The notes under the pieces were generated by a model that searched no databases, was not told the origin of the DNA, and worked only from the letters and a program-made list of their open reading frames with translations. Below, in pieces: positions 1-8,262 of a stretch of 64,000 bases of DNA; position 1 is the stretch's first letter; each line of letters starts with the position of its first letter. Position numbers and translations under genes: made by a program. Source of the stretch: Lachnospira rogosae (GTDB lineage Bacteria; Bacillota; Clostridia; Lachnospirales; Lachnospiraceae); the NCBI RefSeq assembly GCF_040096455.1, contig NZ_JBBMER010000003.1:248001-312000 (forward strand), written 5' to 3'.

Positions 1-539
1 GAAGGGAAGGTTATGTAACTGGCAATGTATTTGGAAGAAGCCTTGCAGAATCAATACCGGTAAAGATTGAGAAGAAAGAAGCAGAGCGTTTCTTATCAGT
101 CTGCAACAAAGGTAGTGAGGCAAAGCTTACAATCGATACAACAGATTATGATGTTCTTGTAAAGGAAGTTGATTACGACCCAATCAAGAGACAGACATTA
201 GAGATTGATTTCCAGGTGCTTACAGAAGGAGAAAAGGTTCACTCAGTTGCAGAGATAGTATTAGTTAATCATGACAAGGTACAGGGTGTTGTTGAACAGC
301 ATATGGAGGAAATTCCTTATAAGGCAGCTAAATCAGCGCTTGTTGAAAAGGTAAGCGTTGATATAGGAGAACTTAAGCCAGGCGACAGTATTAAGGTAGG
401 AGACCTTGATATTGCTAAGGACAAAGATGTATCAATATCACCTGATGTATTAGAGAAGGTTATTGTAAGCGTAACAGAGCAGACATATGCCGAGACAGAT
501 ACTGATACTGATGAGGATGGCGAAGCATCAGAAGCTTAA
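1..539 (+). CDS. rplY: 50S ribosomal protein bL25 (Ctc/L25-TL5 form), 5' truncated by window edge
   Basis: The open frame begins at base 3 and runs without a stop to the TAA at 537-539; the start codon lies before the window. About 178 residues are visible. They match the two-domain long form of bL25: an RNA-binding beta-barrel part (beginning REGYVTGNVFGRSLAESIPV) and a C-terminal beta domain with the typical VEQHMEEIPYKA and LKPGDSIKVGDL stretches. The tail is acidic (ETDTDTDEDGEASEA), as is usual for the long form. The protein binds 5S rRNA in the 50S subunit, and the long form is called general stress protein Ctc in Bacillus. An internal ATG at 216 is not the real start, because conserved family sequence continues upstream of it. 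Confidence 0.93.
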   Translation, partial: REGYVTGNVFGRSLAESIPVKIEKKEAERFLSVCNKGSEAKLTIDTTDYDVLVKEVDYDPIKRQTLEIDFQVLTEGEKVHSVAEIVLVNHDKVQGVVEQHMEEIPYKAAKSALVEKVSVDIGELKPGDSIKVGDLDIAKDKDVSISPDVLEKVIVSVTEQTYAETDTDTDEDGEASEA

Positions 540-772
540 TATTATGGTAATATAGTATGATACCAGGGTCAAAAGGTATAAACCCATATGAGCTTGCTCA
601 TAGGTGGGTGAAAGACCTTGGGACCCGCCCCGATATGAGCATAAAAGTGGGATGATAATCCCACGATATGCGAATATTGGGGAGAATTGTGGGAGTGCGT
701 AGCACGGAACAATTCGTAGGTATCAAAGTCGGGGGCTTTAGACCCCGACATCATAGTATTATAGTAATATTT
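540..772. ncRNA. Folded RNA-like or repeat element of unknown class
   Basis: This is a 230-base segment dense in nested complementary arms. The outer arms are 540-560 with 751-770 (imperfect) and GATACC 559-564 with GGTATC 719-724. Inside are CCAGGGTC 563-570 with GACCTTGG 614-621, a long hairpin 583-593 with 596-608, GTGGGA/TCCCAC at 647-664, GAATTGT/ACAATTC at 684-715 enclosing GTGC/GCAC, and GTCGGGG/CCCCGAC at 728-749. The fold resembles a multi-branched structured RNA or a non-autonomous mobile repeat. GC content is higher than in the flanks. A 72-codon antisense frame (569-787) crosses the hairpins and is probably spurious. I do not recognise a named RNA family. Confidence 0.55.
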
Positions 773-870
773 CAGGTACAGAAACATACGAAAGTATGTA
801 AGTAAGATAATAGACGCATATGTAATAGTGAGAATATTAATATGTAAACTTACGATAGAATAAAGATAAA

Positions 871-917
871 AGTCAGCTATAGGGAGAGTTATGTTACCCT
901 ATAGCTGGCTTTTTTTA
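871..917 (+). terminator. Intrinsic terminator
   Basis: The arm AGTCAGCTATAGGG (871-884) pairs with CCCTATAGCTGGCT (897-910), with one G-U pair, and is followed by a run of T (911-917). It ends transcription coming from rplY and the folded element, just ahead of the chemoreceptor gene. Confidence 0.85.
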
Positions 918-1023
918 AAATATGGTGCAGAATTCGACAGTAAAATACGTTTTCCTTGAATAATTATGCGTAAAGATATATACTATACATAATGTTATGT
1001 AACGAAAGAACGGAGGATACAAT

Positions 1024-3129
1024 ATGGGATATGATGCTGAAAAATTCAAAGCCAGAGCTAATACTAAAGCAGGAAATATATGGCTTATATTAAATATCCT
1101 GCTTACAATGCAGTATTTGTCAAATATGACTAAAGGTACATATGATCGGAAGTTTATAATTCCATTTCTTATTATAGGCTGGGTCCCATATATAATTGGT
1201 GTTATATATACTAAGATAAAAGGAAAATCAGCTGATGGATACAAGCATATATTAGGTGTTGGATATGGTTTGTTTTATGGATATATAGTATGTACAAGCA
1301 CATCACTGCTTACATTTGCATATATATTTCCAGTAGCAAGCATGACTATTCTGTTCAAGGACAGAAAGTTCATAGTGAGCTGTGGAATTGGTAATATTGC
1401 CATAGTTATATTAAGTACAATTATTAAATTTATGTCAGGTATGAATGCGTTGGCAGATATTGATAATTATTCATTACAGATATCGTGTATAATCCTTTGC
1501 TATGTATGTTATGTATTATCAATTAATCATCTTAATCTTTCAGACGGAGCACTTACAGATTCAATTAAGGCTGACCTTGACAGAGTTGTCAAGACAGTTG
1601 AGCAGGTTAAAGATTCAAGTAATATGATAGTTGACGGAATTACAGTTGTAAGAGAGCTGGAAGAAGAGAACAAGCAGGGAGCTAATTTCGTTGTATCAAG
1701 TATGAAAGAGCTTTCGCATAATAATGATATACTTCATGATAAGACATATTCTTCAACACAGATGACTACGCAGATTAATAATCAGGTAGAAAATGTAGCT
1801 TCACTTATCAATGAAGTTGTGCAGCTTGTCAGTGAGTCAGTGGAACATACAGATACAAGTTCAAAAGAGCTTGCAGATGTAGTTGAAAGTACTAAGACTA
1901 TGGCTGAATTATCAGGTGAGGTAGATAATATACTTAGAGAATTCCAGCAGGAATTCAGTAAAGTTAAGACAGAGACAGGTACAATTGGAGAGATTAACTC
2001 ACAGACTAACCTGTTAGCACTTAATGCTTCAATTGAGGCGGCAAGAGCTGGCGAAGCAGGAAAAGGCTTTGCGGTAGTAGCAGATGAGATAAGAAATTTA
2101 AGTACAGAAACAGAAGAATCATCAGATAGAATTATGACAGCGTTAGGACATCTGGAAAATACATCTAACAGAATGTTAAAGTCAATAACGACAATACTTG
2201 AACTTATACAGACAACACAGACCAAGGTTGTACAGGTTAATGACAGCGTGTCAGGAATAGCTAAGGACTCTACACAGATAGGTGAACACATTGGTGTCGT
2301 AGATTCAGCAATGCAGGAAGTTGAAAGCTCTAACCGTAATATGGTTGACAATATGCACGAGATTGAAAATGTTATGAAAGACATTACTGACTGCATAGGC
2401 AACGCAGACGAAAGCACTAAGATAATGCTCAGCAAATATGAAGAGTCAGCCCGCAATGTTGATAAGATAGAAAATGTTGTTGGTGCAATGATGGAAAAGC
2501 TTGGAGTTGGCGGCTTTATGGGTGTTCAGGATATCAAGCAGGGTATGTATTGTACCATAAGACAGATTATATCAGGAAAGCCAGCTGATACAGAAAGCCA
2601 CGGCGAGATAGTTGAACAGGCAGATGGGGTATTATATGTACGTTTCAAGAACAAAGATGTAGATTATAAGAATACCTCATTGAAATACGAACTTGATATT
2701 GTAGCGGCAAATGTACTTTATCACTGGTCTTCTGTGTCAGCAGCACCCGCCACACAGTATGGCAGTGATGTATGCAGGCTCATAGTAGCTTCACTTCCAA
2801 GCATTGTCAACAGAAGAAAGTATGTAAGAATGCCTGTTAATAATAAATGTACAGTTACATTCAAGGGCGGAGCAGATGTATATGAGGGTACAATGGTAAA
2901 TATAAGTGCCAACGGCTTCGCTTTCCAGACAAGAGAAACAGAATTCGCAGATTGTAAGGGTGAGAATATAATTGTAAAAGTACCAGATTTTCCAGTTGAG
3001 CAGGGCAGGGTTCTTGAAGGTACAATTATAAGAAGTACTGACAATGACGGAAGCCATATTGTTGGATGCCGTATGCCGGAAGACCGCATTGAGATTGGTA
3101 ATTATGTAAGCAAGAATTATTCTGAATAA
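1024..3129 (+). CDS. Membrane chemoreceptor (methyl-accepting) with C-terminal PilZ domain
   Basis: 701 residues. Residues 1-170 hold about six hydrophobic segments and no evident large extracellular domain, so the sensor part is membrane-embedded. Residues ~185-495 are a methyl-accepting signalling coiled coil with the hairpin tip INSQTNLLALNASIEAARAG and the GKGFAVVADEIR continuation, which contacts CheA/CheW. Residues ~500-595 look like the YcgR-type PilZN domain. Residues ~597-695 are a PilZ domain with the c-di-GMP-binding arginine motif RRKYVR (597-602) and NISANGF (from 626). HAMP is not obvious. An AACGGAGG ribosome binding site precedes ATG 1024. A close paralogue lies at 60058-62169. 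The domain order suggests that c-di-GMP level feeds directly into chemotaxis signalling; this is inferred, though PilZ-bearing chemoreceptors are known (Azospirillum Tlp1). Confidence 0.9.
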   Translation: MGYDAEKFKARANTKAGNIWLILNILLTMQYLSNMTKGTYDRKFIIPFLIIGWVPYIIGVIYTKIKGKSADGYKHILGVGYGLFYGYIVCTSTSLLTFAYIFPVASMTILFKDRKFIVSCGIGNIAIVILSTIIKFMSGMNALADIDNYSLQISCIILCYVCYVLSINHLNLSDGALTDSIKADLDRVVKTVEQVKDSSNMIVDGITVVRELEEENKQGANFVVSSMKELSHNNDILHDKTYSSTQMTTQINNQVENVASLINEVVQLVSESVEHTDTSSKELADVVESTKTMAELSGEVDNILREFQQEFSKVKTETGTIGEINSQTNLLALNASIEAARAGEAGKGFAVVADEIRNLSTETEESSDRIMTALGHLENTSNRMLKSITTILELIQTTQTKVVQVNDSVSGIAKDSTQIGEHIGVVDSAMQEVESSNRNMVDNMHEIENVMKDITDCIGNADESTKIMLSKYEESARNVDKIENVVGAMMEKLGVGGFMGVQDIKQGMYCTIRQIISGKPADTESHGEIVEQADGVLYVRFKNKDVDYKNTSLKYELDIVAANVLYHWSSVSAAPATQYGSDVCRLIVASLPSIVNRRKYVRMPVNNKCTVTFKGGADVYEGTMVNISANGFAFQTRETEFADCKGENIIVKVPDFPVEQGRVLEGTIIRSTDNDGSHIVGCRMPEDRIEIGNYVSKNYSE

Positions 3130-3236
3130 TATTAAGAAAATGTATAAGCATTAATTCACAATTTTCGTATTATAAATTGTTATTTAGTATGGGGGAATAT
3201 ATTTAGGACATAATAATAACGAAAGTGGATAATTGA

Positions 3237-4406
3237 ATGAGATTAAAGAAAAAGTATAGGAATTTATTAAGATTTATAGCTGTAACGCTGATACTTATTC
3301 TAATGATATCAGTTGTTGCGGCTGCTAAACAGCACATTGATAATAAGAAAAGTAATCATAATCAGGATATTGAAGAGGAGTATCCTGATGAGGATGCAGA
3401 GGCTTATGAGCTGCCTGAAAGAACACTTAACTCAGATGTTATCCCATATGATGGAGTTCCAAGAACAATATCGTGCTGGGGTGATTCGATGATGTTTGGA
3501 ATGGGTGCAGGTGAGGCTTATATAGTATTTGGAGATGATGAGCCTTTTGATATATCAGGCTGGACAAGTCCCGATACATTACAGTATCTTACTGGAATTA
3601 AGGTATATAATCTTGGCGTTTCAGGTGAGACATCTTATGAGATTGCACTTCGTCAGGGAGGCATAAAGATGTATGTCAGGGATACATTTGAGGTTGGATA
3701 TGATGACAGTGTAGATGTTACAATTGTCGATGAGAATGGCGAGGAAGTATATATGGCTGATTTCAGTGCATATGGATATACAGAGCCACAGGAGTCAGAT
3801 ATTGTATACATCAATGATGAAATGTTTAAAATAACAGGTACAGAAGAAGAGGGACTTCATATATGCCGTTATTCAGATGAAGAAGTGAACTATGATGCTT
3901 TTACAACCGTATATGCGGACACACAGGTATATACCAAGGCCTCCTATGAAAGAAAGAATGATATTCTTATACTTGAGATAGGAAGTAATGGCGGCTGGGA
4001 GAATTACAGACAGCTTATAAGCCAGTATGATGCTATGATACAGAATTCGGGCTGTGATTATTATATAATAGTCGGTGATACAGATGATCCGGGAACATCA
4101 ATAGCAGATACAACTCAGGGAATCCGTAATGAGGACGGAACTTATATAGGGGTTGGTGATACAGCGTGGGAAGCGACATTAAGAGAAGCATATGGTGACC
4201 ATTTTATTAATATGAGAACTTATCTTATAGAAAACGGACTTACTGATGTAGGATTAAGACCAACAGTAGGTGATTATAAAGGGTTCAGACGAGGAAGAAT
4301 ATCTAAACAGTTAAGATATGACTGGACACATTTTAATTCATATGGTTATTATTCAAAAGGTATTGCAATATATGCCAAGGGTGTAGAATTAGGTTACTGG
4401 GAGTAA
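3237..4406 (+). CDS. Membrane-anchored SGNH/GDSL-type hydrolase-like protein
   Basis: 389 residues. A basic N-terminus and one hydrophobic segment (~12-30) anchor it or serve as a signal peptide. An acidic linker (EEEYPDEDAEAYELPE) follows. SGNH hallmarks appear in order: block I CWGDSMMFGMG (nucleophile Ser), block II Gly in NLGVSGETS, block III Asn in IGSNGGW, and block V Asp/His in DWTHFNSYGYYSKG. The family comprises extracellular esterases, acyl- or acetylesterases and lipases. The substrate cannot be read from the sequence; deacetylation of a cell-wall or plant polysaccharide would fit this organism but is a guess. The gene stands alone between the chemoreceptor and a transporter gene, all on the plus strand. 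The insert between blocks II and III is unusually long. Confidence 0.8.
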   Translation: MRLKKKYRNLLRFIAVTLILILMISVVAAAKQHIDNKKSNHNQDIEEEYPDEDAEAYELPERTLNSDVIPYDGVPRTISCWGDSMMFGMGAGEAYIVFGDDEPFDISGWTSPDTLQYLTGIKVYNLGVSGETSYEIALRQGGIKMYVRDTFEVGYDDSVDVTIVDENGEEVYMADFSAYGYTEPQESDIVYINDEMFKITGTEEEGLHICRYSDEEVNYDAFTTVYADTQVYTKASYERKNDILILEIGSNGGWENYRQLISQYDAMIQNSGCDYYIIVGDTDDPGTSIADTTQGIRNEDGTYIGVGDTAWEATLREAYGDHFINMRTYLIENGLTDVGLRPTVGDYKGFRRGRISKQLRYDWTHFNSYGYYSKGIAIYAKGVELGYWE

Positions 4407-4497
4407 CATATTAAATATGTAAGTTTGGTAATTACAGGTTAAAGCAGGCATTAAAATAATGGGTCTGTTTAATAATAAAAGAAAGGTATATATAACA

Positions 4498-5973
4498 ATG
4501 AATGACAAGAGAGAAAAATTTGCTTCAAGATTAGGCTTTATACTGGTGTCGGCGGGGTGTGCTGTCGGACTAGGTAATGTATGGAAGTTCCCATACATAT
4601 GTGGAAAGAACGGAGGAGCGGCATTTATTGTTATATATCTATTATGTCTGCTTGGACTTGGGCTTCCTATACTTATATGTGAGTATGCAATTGGACGAGG
4701 CAGTAATAAGAGCCTTGGAAGTGCATTTAAAATGTTGTCGCCAGAAGGAACAAGATGGCATCATTTCCGCTGGGTAGCTTATGCTGGTAATTATCTTTTG
4801 ATGATGTTCTATACAATGGTTGCCGGCTGGATGCTCAACTACTTTGTATACAGTCTTACGGGACAGCTTTCAGGAAAGAATGTAGAGCAGATAGGCGGGG
4901 AGTTCAATAATATGCTCTCAACACCATCAGTTATGATATTCTGGACACTTGTAGTTGTTGTAATAAGCATACTTGTATGTTCGCTTGGCTTACAGAAAGG
5001 CGTTGAGAAGATAAGTAAGGTAATGATGATATTATTATTTGCACTTATGATAATAATGGCAGTTAATTCCCTTCTGCTTGATGGAAGCTCGGAGGGACTT
5101 AAGTTCTATCTTGTTCCAGACTTTTCCAAGATGAAGGAGCAGGGTATCGGTAATGTAGTATTTGCAGCTATGTCACACGCATTTTTTACTCTTGGACTTG
5201 GTATAGGTTCTATGGAGATATTCGGAAGTTATCTTTCAAGAGACTGCAAGCTTACAGGAGAGTCAATAAATGTAGTTATACTTGATACAGTAGTTGCACT
5301 TACAGCTGGAATTATCATTATACCAGCCTGTTTTGCCTATGGAATTAATCCAGGTGCAGGTCCATCGTTATTATTCATAACACTTCCTAATGTATTCAAC
5401 CAGATGCCGGGTGGGGTTATATGGGAAGTATTATTCTTTATATTTATGGCATTTGCGGCATTATCTACAGTAATAGCAGTATATGAAAATATTATTGCAA
5501 TGACTATGGATTTATTTAACTGTAGCAGAAAGAGAGCGTCATTAGTTAATCTTTTTGTAATATCAGTGCTTTGTATGCCAGCAGTTCTTGGATATAATGT
5601 TTTATCAGGGGTACAGCCTCTTGGAGCTGGTACAACTATAATGGATCTGGAAGATTTTATAGTTTCATATAATATACTTCCTCTTGGCTGTCTTTTATTC
5701 GTGCTTTTCTGTACAAGAAAGAACGGCTGGGGATATGACAATTTCGTGGCAGAAGTTAATATGGGAAAAGGCATATCATTTCCTAAATGGTTAAAAGGCT
5801 ATATGGTATACGTTCTTCCTGTTATTGATTTAGTTATATATTTTAAGGGTTATTATGATATGTTTAAGCCACAGGGTACTAAGGTTGTGTGCATATGGAT
5901 GACAGTAGCTGTTATTCTTGCACTGTTGGTATTCTACATAGCTGCAGGAAAGGGAAAGAAGAGCAATGACTAA
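4498..5973 (+). CDS. Sodium-dependent amino-acid symporter of the NSS (LeuT/MhsT-like) family
   Basis: 491 residues with about eleven membrane segments, the usual count for bacterial NSS proteins. The first helix carries the family signature SAGCAVGLGNVWKFPY, whose unwound region binds Na+ and substrate. It imports an amino acid with Na+ across the cell membrane; the specific substrate cannot be told. I place the start at ATG 4498, because GAAAGG (4481-4486) precedes it and the conserved family sequence begins soon after. An in-frame ATG at 4459 would add 13 residues but has a weaker ribosome binding site. The stop overlaps the start of nth by 8 bases, so the two genes are translationally coupled. 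Confidence 0.93.
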   Translation: MNDKREKFASRLGFILVSAGCAVGLGNVWKFPYICGKNGGAAFIVIYLLCLLGLGLPILICEYAIGRGSNKSLGSAFKMLSPEGTRWHHFRWVAYAGNYLLMMFYTMVAGWMLNYFVYSLTGQLSGKNVEQIGGEFNNMLSTPSVMIFWTLVVVVISILVCSLGLQKGVEKISKVMMILLFALMIIMAVNSLLLDGSSEGLKFYLVPDFSKMKEQGIGNVVFAAMSHAFFTLGLGIGSMEIFGSYLSRDCKLTGESINVVILDTVVALTAGIIIIPACFAYGINPGAGPSLLFITLPNVFNQMPGGVIWEVLFFIFMAFAALSTVIAVYENIIAMTMDLFNCSRKRASLVNLFVISVLCMPAVLGYNVLSGVQPLGAGTTIMDLEDFIVSYNILPLGCLLFVLFCTRKNGWGYDNFVAEVNMGKGISFPKWLKGYMVYVLPVIDLVIYFKGYYDMFKPQGTKVVCIWMTVAVILALLVFYIAAGKGKKSND

Positions 5974-6607
5974 AAAGCAGCTTGCTTATGAAGTTATAGA
6001 ACGTCTTAAAACAGAATATCCTGATGCCGGCTGTACGCTTGATTATGATGATGCGTGGAAGCTTCTGGTAAGCGTAAGGCTTGCAGCACAGTGTACAGAT
6101 GCGAGAGTGAATGTTATTGTGCCACAGTTATTTGACAAGTATCCATCAATAGAGGCACTTGCTGATGCAGATGTATATGACATAGAGAAAATAGTCCGTC
6201 CATGCGGTTTATCAAAGAGTAAGGCAAGGGATATAAGCGGCTGTATGCGTATGCTTCATACGGTGTATAACAATAAAGTGCCAGATACATTAGAGGAACT
6301 TTTAAAGCTTCCTGGAGTTGGAAGAAAAAGTGCCAACCTTATTATGGGTGATGTATTCGGAAAGCCGGCAATTGTGACAGATACACATTGTATAAGGCTG
6401 TGCAACAGAATTGGACTTGTAAAAGATGAGAAAGAACCTAAAAAGGTTGAGATGGCACTGTGGAAGATAGTTCCGCCAGAAGAGGGAAGTGACCTTTGCC
6501 ATAGATTTGTAATACACGGCAGGGAAGTGTGCAGTGCAAGAACCAAGCCTCATTGTGATGGGTGCTGTCTTAATGATATATGTAAGAAGAATGGAGTTAA
6601 GCAATAA
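5966..6607 (+). CDS. nth: Endonuclease III (DNA glycosylase/AP lyase)
   Basis: 213 residues, normal length. Base-excision repair enzyme that removes oxidised pyrimidines and nicks the strand. Visible marks are the helix-hairpin-helix LPGVGRKSANLIMG with the catalytic Lys, the catalytic Asp in VTDTHC, and a C-terminal cysteine cluster (VC..HCDGC..C) for a [4Fe-4S] centre. The first cysteine spacing here is seven residues rather than the classic six, a small deviation. The start overlaps the end of the symporter gene by 8 bases, and the stop is directly followed by the GTG start of truA. The three genes therefore form one transcriptional unit. Confidence 0.94.
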   Translation: MTKKQLAYEVIERLKTEYPDAGCTLDYDDAWKLLVSVRLAAQCTDARVNVIVPQLFDKYPSIEALADADVYDIEKIVRPCGLSKSKARDISGCMRMLHTVYNNKVPDTLEELLKLPGVGRKSANLIMGDVFGKPAIVTDTHCIRLCNRIGLVKDEKEPKKVEMALWKIVPPEEGSDLCHRFVIHGREVCSARTKPHCDGCCLNDICKKNGVKQ

Positions 6608-7354
6608 GTGAAGAATAATTACAAGATGATAATAGCATATGATGGAACCAGATATTATGGCTGGGAACATCAGCCTAATACAGATATGACGATACAAGGC
6701 AAGTTAGAGTCTGTTCTGTCACAGATGACAGGGGAGCAGATAGATGTAATAGGTGCAGGAAGAACTGATGCAGGAGTCCACGCCAAAGGAATGGCAGCCA
6801 ATGCACATATGCAGACAAGTATGACACCAGATGAAATCTGTGATTATATGAACAGATATCTGCCTGAGGACATATGTGTAATGGAAGTAAGAATAGCTTC
6901 AGAACGTTTCCACAGCAGATATAATGCAATGGGGAAAACCTACTGTTATACCTGTTATGTTGGGGATAAGAAGCCTGTATTTAATAGAAAATATGTGCAT
7001 ATCACAGGTGCTGTGCCAGATGTTGAGGCTATGAAGAAAGCAGCTTCTTATCTTGTAGGAGTTCATGATTTTGCAAGCTTCTGCGGTAATCCAAAGATGA
7101 AGAAATCTACAGTCAGGGAGATATATTCAATTGATATATCGCTTAAGGGTTCGTATCTTAATATGACCTTCCACGGAAGTGGATTTCTTCAATATATGGT
7201 AAGAATATTATCAGGAACATTATTAGAGGTTGGTTTTGGTAAAAGAGAGGCAGACAGTATGCAAGAGCTTTTAGAGGCAAAGAATCGTTCTTTAGCTGGA
7301 GCGACAGCTCCAGCCAAGGGGTTAAGCCTCTTAAAAGTACATTACGCTAATTAA
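6608..7354 (+). CDS. truA: tRNA pseudouridine(38-40) synthase
   Basis: 248 residues. TruA isomerises uridines 38-40 in the anticodon arm of tRNAs. The N-terminal IAYDGTRYYGWEHQPN and the catalytic-Asp motif GAGRTDAGVHAKG are clear. Later conserved parts include FHSRYNAMGKTYCY, HDFASFCG and GSGFLQYMVRILSGTLLEVG. The start is GTG, immediately after the nth TAA, with AAGCAATAA serving poorly as a ribosome binding site, so translation probably depends on coupling to nth. It converges on the minus-strand gene ending at 7367 with only 12 bases between them. Confidence 0.95.
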   Translation: MKNNYKMIIAYDGTRYYGWEHQPNTDMTIQGKLESVLSQMTGEQIDVIGAGRTDAGVHAKGMAANAHMQTSMTPDEICDYMNRYLPEDICVMEVRIASERFHSRYNAMGKTYCYTCYVGDKKPVFNRKYVHITGAVPDVEAMKKAASYLVGVHDFASFCGNPKMKKSTVREIYSIDISLKGSYLNMTFHGSGFLQYMVRILSGTLLEVGFGKREADSMQELLEAKNRSLAGATAPAKGLSLLKVHYAN

Positions 7355-7366
7355 TTATTGGAATAG

Positions 7367-8149
7367 TTATATAAATTTACTTCTCCATTTAATTGCTTCG
7401 TCACGGTACTGGCGGGCAATATCCATAAGTTCATTATATTGGGTGGTTATGCTGTCAATGACGGCTGACTGCTCATTTATTTTTGCCTGGCATGCGGCAA
7501 TCTTTTTGTTGAAATCTTCGGTCAGGGATTTTTCACGTTCAATGTAATTATTATTATTATTATTAGAATTATTATTATTTGAATTAATATTGTCAGCGTT
7601 GTTATTATCAGTACTATTATTGTCGGCAGTGCATATAGCTAATTGTTTGAAATGTCCGATTTGTTCAATTTTGTATATGTGTTCATTAACACATAATAAA
7701 ATAAAATTATTATATGCAAGCACACTGTAAGAATTCACAGGCTTTTTAATATCAGGCAGTGGGATAGGCAGTGCATTATTGTCATCAGGTGTTATACAGT
7801 GCAGGCTGGGTTTATCAGATACAGGATTTTGCTTAAGATAGAAAAGAAGCAGGGTGTCATTACATATGGCAAGCTTAGGATTAGAATATTCCTGTACATA
7901 ATTACAGTCTATAGCCAATACATTAGCGGTATCCATAATATTTTTTAAGATAAGTGAACCATTCTGATTGATGTAGGAATAATAAAGAGATGAATTATAT
8001 ATACACTCTGTAAGACCGCATAAGTAGTCTGCAGCAAGCACGATAGGGCGGTCAAGCCCACCAAAATGGGCTACACGTAAGAATATATTAGAACCGGCAT
8101 TATAGATAATTAACTGGCGGTTATTCCCAACTGAATATACATTTGACAT
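7367..8149 (-). CDS. Uncharacterised protein: beta-rich N-terminal part, poly-Asn linker, C-terminal coiled coil
   Basis: 260 residues; family not recognised. Residues 1-175 are rich in short hydrophobic beta-like segments (RQLIIYNAGSNIFLRVAHF, PKLAICNDTLLLFYL, NNFILLCVNEHIYKIEQ), repeating like blades of a propeller. Residues ~178-205 are a low-complexity Asn-rich linker written largely with AAT codons (7547-7625). Residues ~206-260 form a charged heptad-like coiled coil. There is no signal peptide or membrane segment, so it is probably cytoplasmic. AGAGGG precedes ATG 8149. It is divergent from the Cys-ended protein gene at 8263, with 113 bases between the two starts. That may reflect shared regulation, but nothing in the sequence proves a functional link. 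Confidence 0.6.
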   Translation of the reverse strand: MSNVYSVGNNRQLIIYNAGSNIFLRVAHFGGLDRPIVLAADYLCGLTECIYNSSLYYSYINQNGSLILKNIMDTANVLAIDCNYVQEYSNPKLAICNDTLLLFYLKQNPVSDKPSLHCITPDDNNALPIPLPDIKKPVNSYSVLAYNNFILLCVNEHIYKIEQIGHFKQLAICTADNNSTDNNNADNINSNNNNSNNNNNNYIEREKSLTEDFNKKIAACQAKINEQSAVIDSITTQYNELMDIARQYRDEAIKWRSKFI

Positions 8150-8262
8150 ATTACCCTCTGTTCATCAGTAGATCTGATATGTGAAGCTTATTAAAATGTA
8201 TGGTAGCAACAAAGTATTTAGAACATATAATGTAGTAAGAATACTTAAAGGAAGGATTTGAA

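Noticed and set aside
569..787. 72-codon open frame on the minus strand within the folded element
   Set aside because: It runs through all hairpins, has no ribosome binding site and odd composition; likely a by-product of the repeat or RNA.
1782..2456. 224-codon minus-strand open frame inside the first chemoreceptor
   Set aside because: Serine/leucine-rich antisense of a coiled coil; such shadows recur opposite several helical genes here.
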